Shown: in pieces, positions 8,028 to 16,772 of the stretch
Position numbering within the stretch: position 1 is the stretch's first letter
How the letters are laid out: each line of letters begins with the position of its first letter
IMG/VR virus record: IMGVR_UViG_3300033153_009274
Coordinates: 1-27,463 of that record
Length of the DNA: 27,463 nt
Direction: 5' to 3' (one strand)
Origin: a virus
Program-made: the position numbers and the translations under genes
The notes under the pieces: generated by a model
The model's database searches: none
Told to the model about the DNA's origin: nothing
Seen by the model: the letters and a program-made list of their open reading frames with translations, nothing else

Positions 8028-8801
8028 TTAATATACCACCCAATTATAAATTAAGTACAGTAGCTCTCCTGCTTTGTATGGAACACTTGAACTATTAAAA
8101 TTTCTATAACTTGTAATGTTAAAATCCCATATTTCACTTACATTTACTGAAACACTTATTCCACTTGTATCTGCAATAGCACTCCAATTACCTGAATCGT
8201 GGTCTCCAGACAAGTTAATTGCTACAGATTCAGTTATTGCTTGAACAGTTAATGAAGACCCTTCTGTATTACTCCAATTTCCTTCACTATGTGAACGATT
8301 TTGTATTGCATCTACTTCATTTGAAACATTAGCCACATCCAATAATAATTGGTTATTAGAATTATTAACATCAATTACTCCAGTATAAGTTGTATCTAAG
8401 TTTGTATCAATTAAAGTAACTGTGTCATTAATTTCTTCCATTCTTTCTTGGTCTGAAACATCAACTGTAATTATTCCACTATTTCTTGAAGAAAACCCTG
8501 ATTTCACACAAGAAGATTGAACTGGATAAACTCCTAGTTGTGTTTCTTGAAAAGTATAATTATAAAATCCGCTTCCTAAATCATTTGCACTCATAGTCTG
8601 AGCAAAGTTCGTTGAATCTGGTCTTGTGATATTAATAGTGCAAGTTGCATCTGTAAATACTTGAGCGTGATTTGAGTTATTTACTGCAAATACTAAAATG
8701 TCACATCCACTTGAAACGTCTTCTATTGATTGACACTCTCTTCCGTGACCGTAACCAAGTAAAAGAAGTCCCATAAATAGAAATGTAATTAATTTTTTCA
8801 T
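8028..8801 (-). CDS. Exported sequon-rich protein with Ig-like region
   Basis: I place the start at ATG 8801 (GGAGG seven bases upstream), not at the upstream in-frame ATG 8831, giving 257 residues. A classic signal peptide (MKKLITFLFMGLLLLGYGHG) opens it. Residues about 35-120 are Ig-like with pattern GFYNYTFQETQLGVY. The rest is low in motifs but holds a VSEIWDF segment like the repeated 'IWDY' units of phage structural proteins, and ends in a hydrophobic stretch (LLYLIYNWVVY). By eye there are 13 N-x-S/T sequons, about one per 20 residues. An exported or surface-exposed protein is likely; whether it belongs to the virion or to the infected cell surface is not known. Confidence 0.7.
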   Translation of the reverse strand: MKKLITFLFMGLLLLGYGHGRECQSIEDVSSGCDILVFAVNNSNHAQVFTDATCTINITRPDSTNFAQTMSANDLGSGFYNYTFQETQLGVYPVQSSCVKSGFSSRNSGIITVDVSDQERMEEINDTVTLIDTNLDTTYTGVIDVNNSNNQLLLDVANVSNEVDAIQNRSHSEGNWSNTEGSSLTVQAITESVAINLSGDHDSGNWSAIADTSGISVSVNVSEIWDFNITSYRNFNSSSVPYKAGELLYLIYNWVVY

Positions 8802-8833
8802 TATGTTCCCTCCGTATTGTTCGATTATCATTT

Positions 8834-11452
8834 TTAGCTAATTATTAAATGTGTACCATTGTAATAAATACACCCATCATTATCAGTTCCCCAACAAGAT
8901 TTTACGTTATCATTTGTAACATTAACTCCTTGTTGTGCTTCTAAACCACCTGTCATAGTGTCTCCTGTTACAGCAACAAAATTAGTTATAGGTGTGGTAC
9001 ATTCTAATTGAGTACCTGTAGATTCATAAGTACATATGTTTTCATCAGTAAGTGTTCCTTCATTAATACTAAATACTGTTCCAGACAAATCTAAAAGAAC
9101 TCCACTTGCAGTATATGTTGTATCTGTGTCTCTTGCATCTATCGTAATATTTAGTTTAGTATCATTAAAAGTAATTGTTCCTGTTGAAGTAATTGGTCCA
9201 CCTGTTATGTAAACCTCATCTGTATTAACTTGAGTTACAGTTCCACCACCTGCAGGAGCAACACATTCTACTCCACCTTCTGTTGTATTTTGAACAAATT
9301 CTCCAGGAGGACAATCTCCAATAGCTGCAAAACCTGTATGTCCTGCACTTGCATAATCAAGATTGTTTAATAATGAATGATCTGTTATAGCTGGACTTGC
9401 AGGAGCACTAGCTGAACTTGTAGCACCTCTTTCATCAATGTAATTTAATCCTGTTGATAATGTTGCAAATTCATCAGTACCACCAACTCTTTTTGTAATT
9501 GTTCTTGCTACTGGTATAAATAAATTCTTTAAAAAAGCATTACTTGGAAATAAACTTACACTTGAAAAAGAATCTGCTTCAGCACCTACTAATGTAGTAT
9601 ATTCACTACTTGGTTTACTTTGTACTATACCCATCATACGAGATTCACCAAAATCATTATGAATTATACCCCATACAACATTAAAATATTTGTTTGAACC
9701 TATTGATTCACCTGAACTATATTCAAGTATTTCATCAACAGTATTAATGTTTGAATATGTTCCATTCTCTAATATTAAAAATGCACCACCAACTGTTAAA
9801 TCCTGTACTGAATCTATATTATGACTATCTAATAATACTGTCATAACTCCTGTTCCAATACTTATATTAACAGTATTTACATAAGGTTGAAATCCACTTT
9901 CATATAATGCTCCTTGTTTAAAGAATCTTAAATATGTACCTCTAATAAATTCATCAACAGCACTTCTACCACCAATACTACCATATACATTTTCTCCAGA
10001 ACCTAATATTAATCTTGCTACATTTGCATTATCTCCTACTGGTGTTGTAGCACTTCTTGTTAAAGTTGGATTAGCACTATTTTGATATGTAATTACGTTC
10101 ATTACTGGTGATTCATTTGTACCTGCAACCACTATAACTGTATCAATTGGTTCATCCATTATTGTTTCTACTTTATCAATTGTAACTATTATAGTTTCAT
10201 TTTCTTCATCAGTTATTGTTAAAGTTGTGCCTGATAAACTTGTATTAACTCTGGAAGACATTAAATTATTATTTAATTCATCTTGTAATGTTAAACTTCT
10301 AGTCATAAAATGCCAGTCACCATCAGTATCTTTTATCCAAACATCACCTAAGACTTGCATATCATCACCAACAACTAAATCTGCACCAGTGCCTGTTGTA
10401 TTACAATCTATTTGCATTGTTTCATTAAATTCATCTTCAATCCAGGTTCTACAACTTGTTGCATTAACACCATTTAATATTGTAGGATTGTCATTAACTA
10501 TCATAAAACTTCTGGTTATGATACTAGCTTGTTCAGCTCCACCTGGCTGAAGTATTAAACTTGGTCTTTCTATACCATTTGGATTATTCATTGTAATTGC
10601 TAATGTATCTGTTGCAATAAAATCATTTGATTCTTTTAATCCTATTGTTATATTCTGACCACTGTTTATTTTCAAAAATTCATTTATTGTTAAATTAGTT
10701 ATAACTCCAAGAGAATTAACAGTTACTCCATCTGTATAATCTAATCTAGGACCAACTAATAAAATTCCATCATTAATGTGACTTCTTATAACTGCACCAA
10801 TTAAAACTCTATAATTTGGAAAATCTGGGACAATATCTGTTAAATTACCACTTCCATCATCTGATAAAAATAATAATGTTCCATTTGAAAAAGCACTTGT
10901 ATCTACTCCTCTAACTCTTCCTAATAATGTAACTGGACATTCTGCACCTACTGAACAACTTGGAATTGTTACAACTGCTAAATTTGATGATAACAAAGGA
11001 TTACTTGCATCTGCTCTTGCAACTTTACCTCTATCTCCCTGAACACCTGTTAATGCTACAACTTGTCCGTTTAGTAAAGGAATTGAGTCCCCATTTATTG
11101 ATAATAATGTAAATTCTTGTCCTACTTGTAATACATTTCCTAAATCTGATTCTACGTTTAATGTATGATCATCAGGATTCCAACTTACTCTCCCACCAAC
11201 TGAAGCTGTTGTTATTCCAGAAGTATTAAATACCATAGCTTTTATTGTTACATTTTCAAAAGTTGGGGTTTCGTCACAAGCTAGAATACCATTTGTAAAA
11301 CTGCCAAGGACACCAACGTCACAAGCTATATCTGATATAACATTTCCCACAAAAGCTGTTGTACCCTCAAAAACGCCTGCTTCAACTCCAACAGCCATTA
11401 TAATGAATAATATGAATATGATTTCTTTTTTCCCTAAATATTTATCTGACAT
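8834..11452 (-). CDS. Fibre-like adhesin with N-terminal signal sequence
   Basis: An 872-residue protein, ATG 11452 with AGGAGG. Residues 9-25 are hydrophobic and end in VEAGVF, like a cleavable signal peptide. The body is built of repetitive beta-rich segments. Near the C-terminus are two hallmarks of tail fibres: SLLNNLDYASAGHTGFAAIG and, after a Gly-rich hinge, TVTQVNTDEVYITGGPITST. About 18 N-x-S/T sequons occur. A collagen-like turn (GVQGDRGK) lies near residue 137. It is probably a receptor-binding fibre or a related adhesin. A Sec-type signal on such a protein is unexpected because siphovirus tails normally assemble in the cytoplasm. The neighbours on both sides are also exported. Confidence 0.7.
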   Translation of the reverse strand: MSDKYLGKKEIIFILFIIMAVGVEAGVFEGTTAFVGNVISDIACDVGVLGSFTNGILACDETPTFENVTIKAMVFNTSGITTASVGGRVSWNPDDHTLNVESDLGNVLQVGQEFTLLSINGDSIPLLNGQVVALTGVQGDRGKVARADASNPLLSSNLAVVTIPSCSVGAECPVTLLGRVRGVDTSAFSNGTLLFLSDDGSGNLTDIVPDFPNYRVLIGAVIRSHINDGILLVGPRLDYTDGVTVNSLGVITNLTINEFLKINSGQNITIGLKESNDFIATDTLAITMNNPNGIERPSLILQPGGAEQASIITRSFMIVNDNPTILNGVNATSCRTWIEDEFNETMQIDCNTTGTGADLVVGDDMQVLGDVWIKDTDGDWHFMTRSLTLQDELNNNLMSSRVNTSLSGTTLTITDEENETIIVTIDKVETIMDEPIDTVIVVAGTNESPVMNVITYQNSANPTLTRSATTPVGDNANVARLILGSGENVYGSIGGRSAVDEFIRGTYLRFFKQGALYESGFQPYVNTVNISIGTGVMTVLLDSHNIDSVQDLTVGGAFLILENGTYSNINTVDEILEYSSGESIGSNKYFNVVWGIIHNDFGESRMMGIVQSKPSSEYTTLVGAEADSFSSVSLFPSNAFLKNLFIPVARTITKRVGGTDEFATLSTGLNYIDERGATSSASAPASPAITDHSLLNNLDYASAGHTGFAAIGDCPPGEFVQNTTEGGVECVAPAGGGTVTQVNTDEVYITGGPITSTGTITFNDTKLNITIDARDTDTTYTASGVLLDLSGTVFSINEGTLTDENICTYESTGTQLECTTPITNFVAVTGDTMTGGLEAQQGVNVTNDNVKSCWGTDNDGCIYYNGTHLIIS

Positions 11453-11463
11453 TTTATTTCCTC

Positions 11464-14322
11464 CTAATTAATATTTAACTCTCCTGAACTTGTTTCAACT
11501 GCTATAGTACATAAATGCTCAACATCTTTTAAAACATTTTCTGTATCTATTATTGCTTCTATTTTAAAAATTCCTTCTCCATCTAAATAAAGACTGTCTG
11601 TTCCTAAATCACAATTTTCTGTTATAATACAATTATCTGTGCAATCAACTCTCCAATCCCCTGAACCAGGACAAGAACAACTATCTGCAGCACTTATTGT
11701 AAAATTAAGATTTGGACTTGTAAAATTACTTGCTCCTGTTGTTGTATTTGCATAAACATTAGTCATATTATAAATTCCTGTTTGTTGAGTATCTGTTAAA
11801 TTAAAATGATAACTATCTAATTCAGTAGTTGCAGCTATAACAATAAAATTTGCATCATCATTATCTAAAAATGTTCCACTTTGACAAGTTGCAGCAGCAT
11901 CTGAAAATTTAATATTACATCTAACTTGATGTTCCCCAATAACATTATCTGTAGTTATATCACAAGCTGTAAAATTTCTTATTGTCCCACTTGTTCCTGA
12001 AGATGCTCCTGAACACACTACTTCCCAATTTGCAGTTGTTGAATTTCTATAAACTACTGAAATAAAATCATTTGTTGTTTCAGTTGTATGATATTCACAA
12101 GTAACTTTTATTTTATCTGTTGCAAATATTTCTGAAGCATTTAAATAAATCTCATTTATTCTTTCATCTGTTGCGTGACAATTTAAACAATCATCATAAG
12201 TATTATCTGATTCAGTCGTGCAAGTAGTTCCACAATCTTCTCCCCAAACATAACTACAAGTTTTATCAGTTGCATTTATAATTGCACTTCCTCCTTGTTC
12301 TGCATATCCAGTATAATTAACTCTTGTTGCATTTGGATATTCAATTTCAAAAACAACTGAATCTATTGTTTCGTTACTTGTTACATTTGCTAATCCTTTA
12401 ACACTATCTCCTTGGCTAACTGATGTAGTATTCCATCTTTCATCAAATATTGTTACATTATCTAAAGCAGGTTCAGCCCCAAGCTTTTCTGAGATTGTAT
12501 ATGAAGTTATAACTGAAGCATCACTTGAATTGAATTTATAATAAATACATTCGTCAACTGTAAATGTTCCACTTAAATCAATATCATTTGTTCCATCTGT
12601 TGTTAATAATATTTCTGTAAATGTTGAGTTATCATCTGAATAACTAAATGTCATTCCTGTTGAATCTTTAGTTTGTTCCACTGATATATTTGTAATTAAA
12701 TTATCTGCTTGAGGACACTGACTTTGTAAATCGTGTAAAAATCCATCTCCTAATGGAAATGTAGGGTGTTGGTCTTTATCTGGTGAACCACTTGCATATA
12801 AATAATCATATTCTGGTTTTTCAAGTTCTCTATTTATTTGGAAAAATTCATCTATATTTCCAATCATTGGCCTCCCACCTTCTAATTGATCTCCTATATA
12901 CATTCCTGTTTGAAAATCAAATCCACCAGTTGCTAAACAATCTCCTGCACTTGCTAAAATAGATTGTGATGGTTTTATCCCATCTATAAGAACGTGAACA
13001 TTTTTTAAACATTCTGTTGCACAACTTCCAGTATTTGTATCATTAAATATTAAAATTAAATAATGAAATTCTCCATCATTGTATGCACCATCAGCAACAT
13101 TAACCATACACATATCACCATCATCATTTTGTGTAATGAATAAAAATCTATTATTGTTTGCTTGATGTAAAAACTCAACATTAGGACTTCCATCTGTTGC
13201 TCTATTTCTAAAATATTGAGGTGAACCACCTTCAACTGTTGTGTTAAACCATAATCCAAAAGTAAAAAATTGTTCTATATCCATTAAAGAATTATCTGAA
13301 ATTATACACTGACCTGAACTATCAAAATATTCACTTTCATTTATCATTCCAACATCACCAGGAACAGTTCCTGAACAAGTTGCATCTAATGAATTTCCAG
13401 ATACATCATACCTTGTTGAACCAGAAGTATTTGTATCATCAAAGGTAAGCCAAATTGTTAAATTTGTCGTATCAAATGCAGAACTTCCTTTAAATTCATT
13501 TCCTGATGTGTCCATATTTGTTATTGTTCCATTTGTAAAATCTGCTGTTGTGGTCCAAGTTCTACTATCTACAATTGTTGGGTCGTATAGAAACCATAAT
13601 TTATTTTCTGAAATATCTCCTAGTGCAACAGTATATTTAAATGGTAAATTTCTTTTATCTACTTCAAGTATTATTTCCATTTCATATTTAATATCTTTTT
13701 TTACATTCATATCTGTTATATAATGAGTGTCATTTCCATAACCTAAATCAATGTTTGTGTACCTAATGTCTCCTTTAAACTCTTTAGTGTGTTTAATTAT
13801 TTCAGTTTTTGTTTTATTCCAATAAATAGTTTTTGTTGGTAAGTGAAAATAATTTTCCTCAGTAACTACTTGACGTATTGTATAATCATATGTTGTATTA
13901 TCTGAGATACTTATATTACACCAAACAAGTTTATCTCCTATTTCCCATCCATAACTATCTCCTACACAAGTAAAACTCTTTAATTCTTTTGTTACTTCTG
14001 TTGTTTCCCAATCTACTATGAAATTTCCACCTGTTAATGGAACATCTGTAACTACTGCTAAATCTATTGTAATATCTTTTGCAGGTATCAAATAACCCAT
14101 CAAATGAATCTTTCCATCAGTTCCTAAACCTTGTTCTTCAAGTTCCCAGAATAGTGTGAAATTAGAATCTATAAGTTTTTTAGAACGTCCAAATTCATCA
14201 ATTGTCATTGTTGGTAGAGGATTGACTAAAATTGAATCATCATTTGTATTATTTGAAAATAAAGAGCAAGAACTAATAAAAAGAATTACAAAAATTAAAA
14301 GTGAAATTAATTTCTTCTTCAT
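11464..14322 (-). CDS. LamG-domain exported (lipo)protein, sequon-rich
   Basis: A 952-residue protein; its ATG overlaps the previous stop (ATGA). It begins with a Lys-rich, hydrophobic signal ending in ISSC, which fits a lipobox. Residues about 30-260 form an unassigned beta-rich region ending in WFLYDPTIVDSRTW. A LamG/concanavalin-type lectin domain follows (about 270-510; YDVSGNSLDATC, later IGNIDEFFQINREL). Further Ig-like and Cys-rich segments include CSCPGSGDWRVDC near residue 885. I count about 30 N-x-S/T sequons. A surface adhesin that binds glycans is the likely role. Similar Cys-rich and LamG mosaics are common in secreted proteins of uncultured archaea, from memory. Its presence in a viral structural operon is notable. 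Confidence 0.75.
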   Translation of the reverse strand: MKKKLISLLIFVILFISSCSLFSNNTNDDSILVNPLPTMTIDEFGRSKKLIDSNFTLFWELEEQGLGTDGKIHLMGYLIPAKDITIDLAVVTDVPLTGGNFIVDWETTEVTKELKSFTCVGDSYGWEIGDKLVWCNISISDNTTYDYTIRQVVTEENYFHLPTKTIYWNKTKTEIIKHTKEFKGDIRYTNIDLGYGNDTHYITDMNVKKDIKYEMEIILEVDKRNLPFKYTVALGDISENKLWFLYDPTIVDSRTWTTTADFTNGTITNMDTSGNEFKGSSAFDTTNLTIWLTFDDTNTSGSTRYDVSGNSLDATCSGTVPGDVGMINESEYFDSSGQCIISDNSLMDIEQFFTFGLWFNTTVEGGSPQYFRNRATDGSPNVEFLHQANNNRFLFITQNDDGDMCMVNVADGAYNDGEFHYLILIFNDTNTGSCATECLKNVHVLIDGIKPSQSILASAGDCLATGGFDFQTGMYIGDQLEGGRPMIGNIDEFFQINRELEKPEYDYLYASGSPDKDQHPTFPLGDGFLHDLQSQCPQADNLITNISVEQTKDSTGMTFSYSDDNSTFTEILLTTDGTNDIDLSGTFTVDECIYYKFNSSDASVITSYTISEKLGAEPALDNVTIFDERWNTTSVSQGDSVKGLANVTSNETIDSVVFEIEYPNATRVNYTGYAEQGGSAIINATDKTCSYVWGEDCGTTCTTESDNTYDDCLNCHATDERINEIYLNASEIFATDKIKVTCEYHTTETTNDFISVVYRNSTTANWEVVCSGASSGTSGTIRNFTACDITTDNVIGEHQVRCNIKFSDAAATCQSGTFLDNDDANFIVIAATTELDSYHFNLTDTQQTGIYNMTNVYANTTTGASNFTSPNLNFTISAADSCSCPGSGDWRVDCTDNCIITENCDLGTDSLYLDGEGIFKIEAIIDTENVLKDVEHLCTIAVETSSGELNIN

Positions 14323-14690
14323 TTAGCTATGTCCTCTATTGTTACTTTTGGATTTGTGAAAAGTCCGCCTTTTCTGCAATAATCCTTTCCTGGATAACAT
14401 CTATATTCGTCACCCACATTTATTTGTTTTACTGTGTTTGTCTCAGTAATTTGCGTGTCAGGTTCTATTTTTAACCATCCTGAACTACAATAATCCCAAG
14501 TAGATTTAGCTTCGTCAAGATAACATCTTGTTCCACTTCCTCCGCTAAGGCCTCCTGGACATTCTAAAATCGATTTTTCTATTTCACAGTAATATTTAGG
14601 AGTATCAAAGAAATCTGGGGCTAATCCTGCTAATAGGATAAGTCCTAAAGTAACTAGAGTACTAGCTTGTATTGTTTTGTTTTCTACCAT
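14319..14690 (-). CDS. Small membrane-anchored Cys-rich protein
   Basis: A 123-residue protein, ATG 14690, with GAGGT just upstream. Residues 9-24 are a hydrophobic helix (STLVTLGLILLAGLAP), then an ectodomain with six cysteines spaced as three pairs (first near residue 35 and 44, then 57/68, then 97/104), which could form disulfides outside the cytoplasm. Length and layout fit a type II membrane or signal-anchored protein. It leads a run of four exported proteins and overlaps the LamG gene. No family is recognised. It may anchor the larger adhesins or be a small surface protein on its own. Confidence 0.65.
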   Translation of the reverse strand: MVENKTIQASTLVTLGLILLAGLAPDFFDTPKYYCEIEKSILECPGGLSGGSGTRCYLDEAKSTWDYCSSGWLKIEPDTQITETNTVKQINVGDEYRCYPGKDYCRKGGLFTNPKVTIEDIAK

Positions 14691-14702
14691 ATGACCTCAG
14701 TT

Positions 14703-15176
14703 TTAAGCTGCAACTACGTTTCCGTCTGTGCTAACTGCTTTCCATAAACAAACGTATTTTATTACACCTGTTTTAATGTTTGCTGTTGCTGTTTTCCCTA
14801 ATATATCTTGGTTGACGATATTTTCAGGAGCTACTGAAGCTAATTCTACTGAAGCATCTGGGGAGGCATCGTGCCATATTTCATCAACATCTATTGCATC
14901 GCCTGCTGTTAAAGCAATTAATCCTGCACTATTCTTTGTAGTTCCTACTTCTAAAGTAGCGGTTGCATCGATTGTTAATGTTGTGGTACACAGAGCGACT
15001 ATTTTACAAATAACAGTTCCTGTAACTGTAAATATTGTATGTGGTTCGCCTGTTCCATTGAAGTCTCCAATAGCGTTAGTTGTTGCTCCATCAAAAGTAA
15101 TTGATTTTTCAGCTACTCCACGCCATCCATTGACTAATAAGTCTTTGAATTTCATATCATTTAACGATAATGTCAT
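14703..15176 (-). CDS. Virion protein, head decoration-like
   Basis: A 157-residue, Thr/Ala/Val-rich beta protein with start ATG 15176 (AGGG upstream). It begins with an amphipathic helix (LNDMKFKDLLVNGWRGV) and then short beta strands with turns; the C-terminus KTGVIKYVCLWKAVSTDGNV resembles the final strands of small head proteins that accompany the capsid gene in siphoviruses, as I remember them. No signal peptide is present. It is the last gene before the exported cassette. It probably coats or completes the capsid or its vertices. Family assignment is tentative. Confidence 0.55.
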   Translation of the reverse strand: MTLSLNDMKFKDLLVNGWRGVAEKSITFDGATTNAIGDFNGTGEPHTIFTVTGTVICKIVALCTTTLTIDATATLEVGTTKNSAGLIALTAGDAIDVDEIWHDASPDASVELASVAPENIVNQDILGKTATANIKTGVIKYVCLWKAVSTDGNVVAA

Positions 15177-15180
15177 CTTT

Positions 15181-15546
15181 TTATCCCTCTTGTAGTTCTA
15201 ATAATTTCTCTACACGCTTTTTCTCAGAATTAAATGCTTTAATTTCCTTTGAAGAAAGCCCAAATTCTTTCAATAATGCTACTTGGTCTTTTTTTTTTAA
15301 CTTGTAGAGTTCTTCCTCTGTACTAGAAACTTTTCCTTCATTTCCTTCAACTAATTCTACTTTATCTCCTTCAAACTTAGCTCCTTTGGATCTTAAGATT
15401 GCTTCGTGTTCTTTTTGGACTTCGTCTCCTGGTTTATATGAATACCAATTAGGAATAACTTTTTTTGTAACTTTTTGTACTAATGTTTCTTTAACTTTTC
15501 CCAGTGGGAAGTGATAGTTTTTCTCGCCTTTTAATATTAATTTCAT
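15181..15546 (-). CDS. Small head-region protein with HeH/LEM-like C-terminus
   Basis: A 121-residue protein, ATG 15546 with GAGGTG directly upstream. The first half is basic and alpha/beta (KLILKGEKNYHFPLGKVKET). The last 45 residues form a helix-extended-helix pattern, LYKLKKKDQVALLKEFGL then a second helix, as in small Rho-N/HeH/SAP-like domains that occur in phage head proteins between capsid and connector genes. Such domains bind nucleic acid or protein ends; which applies here is not known. It follows a T-rich possible terminator but has no promoter box, so it may depend on read-through. Confidence 0.55.
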   Translation of the reverse strand: MKLILKGEKNYHFPLGKVKETLVQKVTKKVIPNWYSYKPGDEVQKEHEAILRSKGAKFEGDKVELVEGNEGKVSSTEEELYKLKKKDQVALLKEFGLSSKEIKAFNSEKKRVEKLLELQEG

Positions 15547-15563
15547 CTTGCACCTCGTATATA

Positions 15564-15579
15564 ATAAAAAAATAAAAAA
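15564..15579 (-). terminator. T-rich tract, possible archaeal terminator
   Basis: On the minus strand a run of 16 bases of T with two single A interruptions follows the TAA of the decoration gene (15586-15588). Archaeal termination needs only such tracts. No stem-loop is seen. It would attenuate rather than separate the downstream genes. Confidence 0.4.
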
Positions 15580-15585
15580 TTAATT

Positions 15586-16368
15586 TTATTCAAATAAGAT
15601 TCTGCTTATTTTTTGATAAGATAATACTAGACTTGAATCTCCACTACCTAATTGTTGTAATCCTACATAAGGAATTAAGTCAATATCATCTGTTAATGCA
15701 GTACTTCCACCTACTCTTACATCATTAATATAAAAGTGTGCTTTTCTTGCAGAATCAATTTCAATTCTTAAGTTGTATGCTGTTGCTGCAGAATATGTAA
15801 CTCCTGTATCAACTGTAACATCTGTTCCACCTATTGAATAAACAATTTGCCAAGTTGTTTCACTTGCTACATCTGTGTCAAATTTAAAGAATACTTGGTC
15901 ATCATCTGTTGCTGTTGTTGGGTCATTTGTTAATTTAAGACCTGCCCACACTAATATTGGAGTAATAACTGCAGTACTCATTAATTGTGCTTCCCAAATA
16001 ACTTGGTTCTCTGTTCCCCAAAGAACTCCTGCCCAAGATGTTTGTTTTGTATTTAAATGTGGTAATACTATTACTTGGTCGTTATCTGCACTACCTGTTT
16101 CTAATAACACTCCACCATTTATTGTACTCCAGCTAAAGTCTGCAATATCTGCATTAGTTCCTAATATTTCAAAATTTAAATTATTAGCTATTGCGATATT
16201 TCCATTTGCATCTGGTAATTTTTTGAAATATTCTTCTAAACAATATCTACCTGGTGATTTTCTCAGGTTTCCGTTGTATGTAATATCTTCACTAAAACTA
16301 TATGGTCCGTTTGTATACGGTGGTGCAGCAATTCCGCCTGCAGGTACGGTTCTAAATCCTTGACTCAT
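15586..16368 (-). CDS. Jelly-roll/LamG-like head decoration protein
   Basis: A 260-residue protein starting at ATG 16368 with GGGAG about nine bases upstream. It lacks a signal peptide. The N-terminal 35 residues are Gly/Pro-rich; residues 60-260 are a concanavalin-type beta-sandwich, with strands around WAGVLWGTENQVIWEAQL and the late pair YNLRIEIDSARKAHFYINDV, which is typical of lectin-like sandwich folds. Proteins of this type are often capsid decoration or head fibre proteins when encoded just downstream of the capsid gene. A glycan-binding role is possible. It is preceded by a T-rich terminator and a small hairpin. Confidence 0.6.
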   Translation of the reverse strand: MSQGFRTVPAGGIAAPPYTNGPYSFSEDITYNGNLRKSPGRYCLEEYFKKLPDANGNIAIANNLNFEILGTNADIADFSWSTINGGVLLETGSADNDQVIVLPHLNTKQTSWAGVLWGTENQVIWEAQLMSTAVITPILVWAGLKLTNDPTTATDDDQVFFKFDTDVASETTWQIVYSIGGTDVTVDTGVTYSAATAYNLRIEIDSARKAHFYINDVRVGGSTALTDDIDLIPYVGLQQLGSGDSSLVLSYQKISRILFE

Positions 16369-16437
16369 TTTATTATCTCCCAGAGGGTTGTTTTATTTTC
16401 CCCTAGCCTCTCTGATGACTAGAGACAGTTGTTACTT

Positions 16438-16462
16438 AATAAAAATAAAAAATAAAAAAAAT
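16438..16462 (-). terminator. T-rich tract, strong archaeal-type terminator
   Basis: Directly after the TAA of the small gene ending at 16465, the minus strand reads as 25 bases of T broken only by single A residues. A short hairpin TCTCT/AGAGA follows further down (about 16410-16430). Such a tract just after the capsid genes would raise capsid transcript levels over downstream genes. Confidence 0.55.
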
Positions 16463-16464
16463 AG

Positions 16465-16758
16465 TTATTTACAGTGAATTACTATTGTTTTAGCTCCTGT
16501 GTCAGAACCACCCAATGTAACTACTAAAACACCATTTGTTACTACTGTTGTTGGTGCTACACTAACTACTACTGAACCAGTAGTTGTTTGGTCATACACG
16601 TCAATAGCTAATAACTTTGATGCTCCATAATCTCCTAAGTCTATTTGAACTGTGTCAGTTCCACCTATTACAGTGTCTGCTAATTCCCACATCAATACTT
16701 TTACACCTGCGTTTGGTGCTACTTGTGTTACAGTTCCTACTTCTCCTAATGCTGTCAT
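16465..16758 (-). CDS. Small capsid-associated protein, decoration candidate
   Basis: A 97-residue protein, ATG 16758 with AGGAGG. It is Val/Thr/Gly-rich and predicted to be all-beta, with motifs VKVLMWELADT and LLAIDVYDQTT and a last strand AKTIVIHCK. No signal or helix. It follows the major capsid gene by 14 bases and ends at a strong T-rich terminator, so it would be made at capsid levels. This fits a cement or decoration protein, though no family is recognised with certainty. Confidence 0.6.
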   Translation of the reverse strand: MTALGEVGTVTQVAPNAGVKVLMWELADTVIGGTDTVQIDLGDYGASKLLAIDVYDQTTTGSVVVSVAPTTVVTNGVLVVTLGGSDTGAKTIVIHCK

Positions 16759-16772
16759 TTTCTCTTATCCTC

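Noticed and set aside
8802-8831. Upstream start for the exported protein ending at 8028.
   Set aside because: The in-frame ATG at 8831 has no Shine-Dalgarno, and the extra ten residues would precede the signal peptide. ATG 8801 has GGAGG at good distance.
14728-15195. Plus-strand frame of 155 codons, and a similar one at 15875-16363.
   Set aside because: Both lie opposite well-supported minus-strand virion genes and show Val/Ile/Ser-rich mirror composition. Nothing else on the plus strand is coding.
15551-15570. TATTATATAC as a TATA box before the gene at 15546.
   Set aside because: It is only about 15 bases from the ATG, too close for archaeal initiation, and overlaps the T-rich tract.
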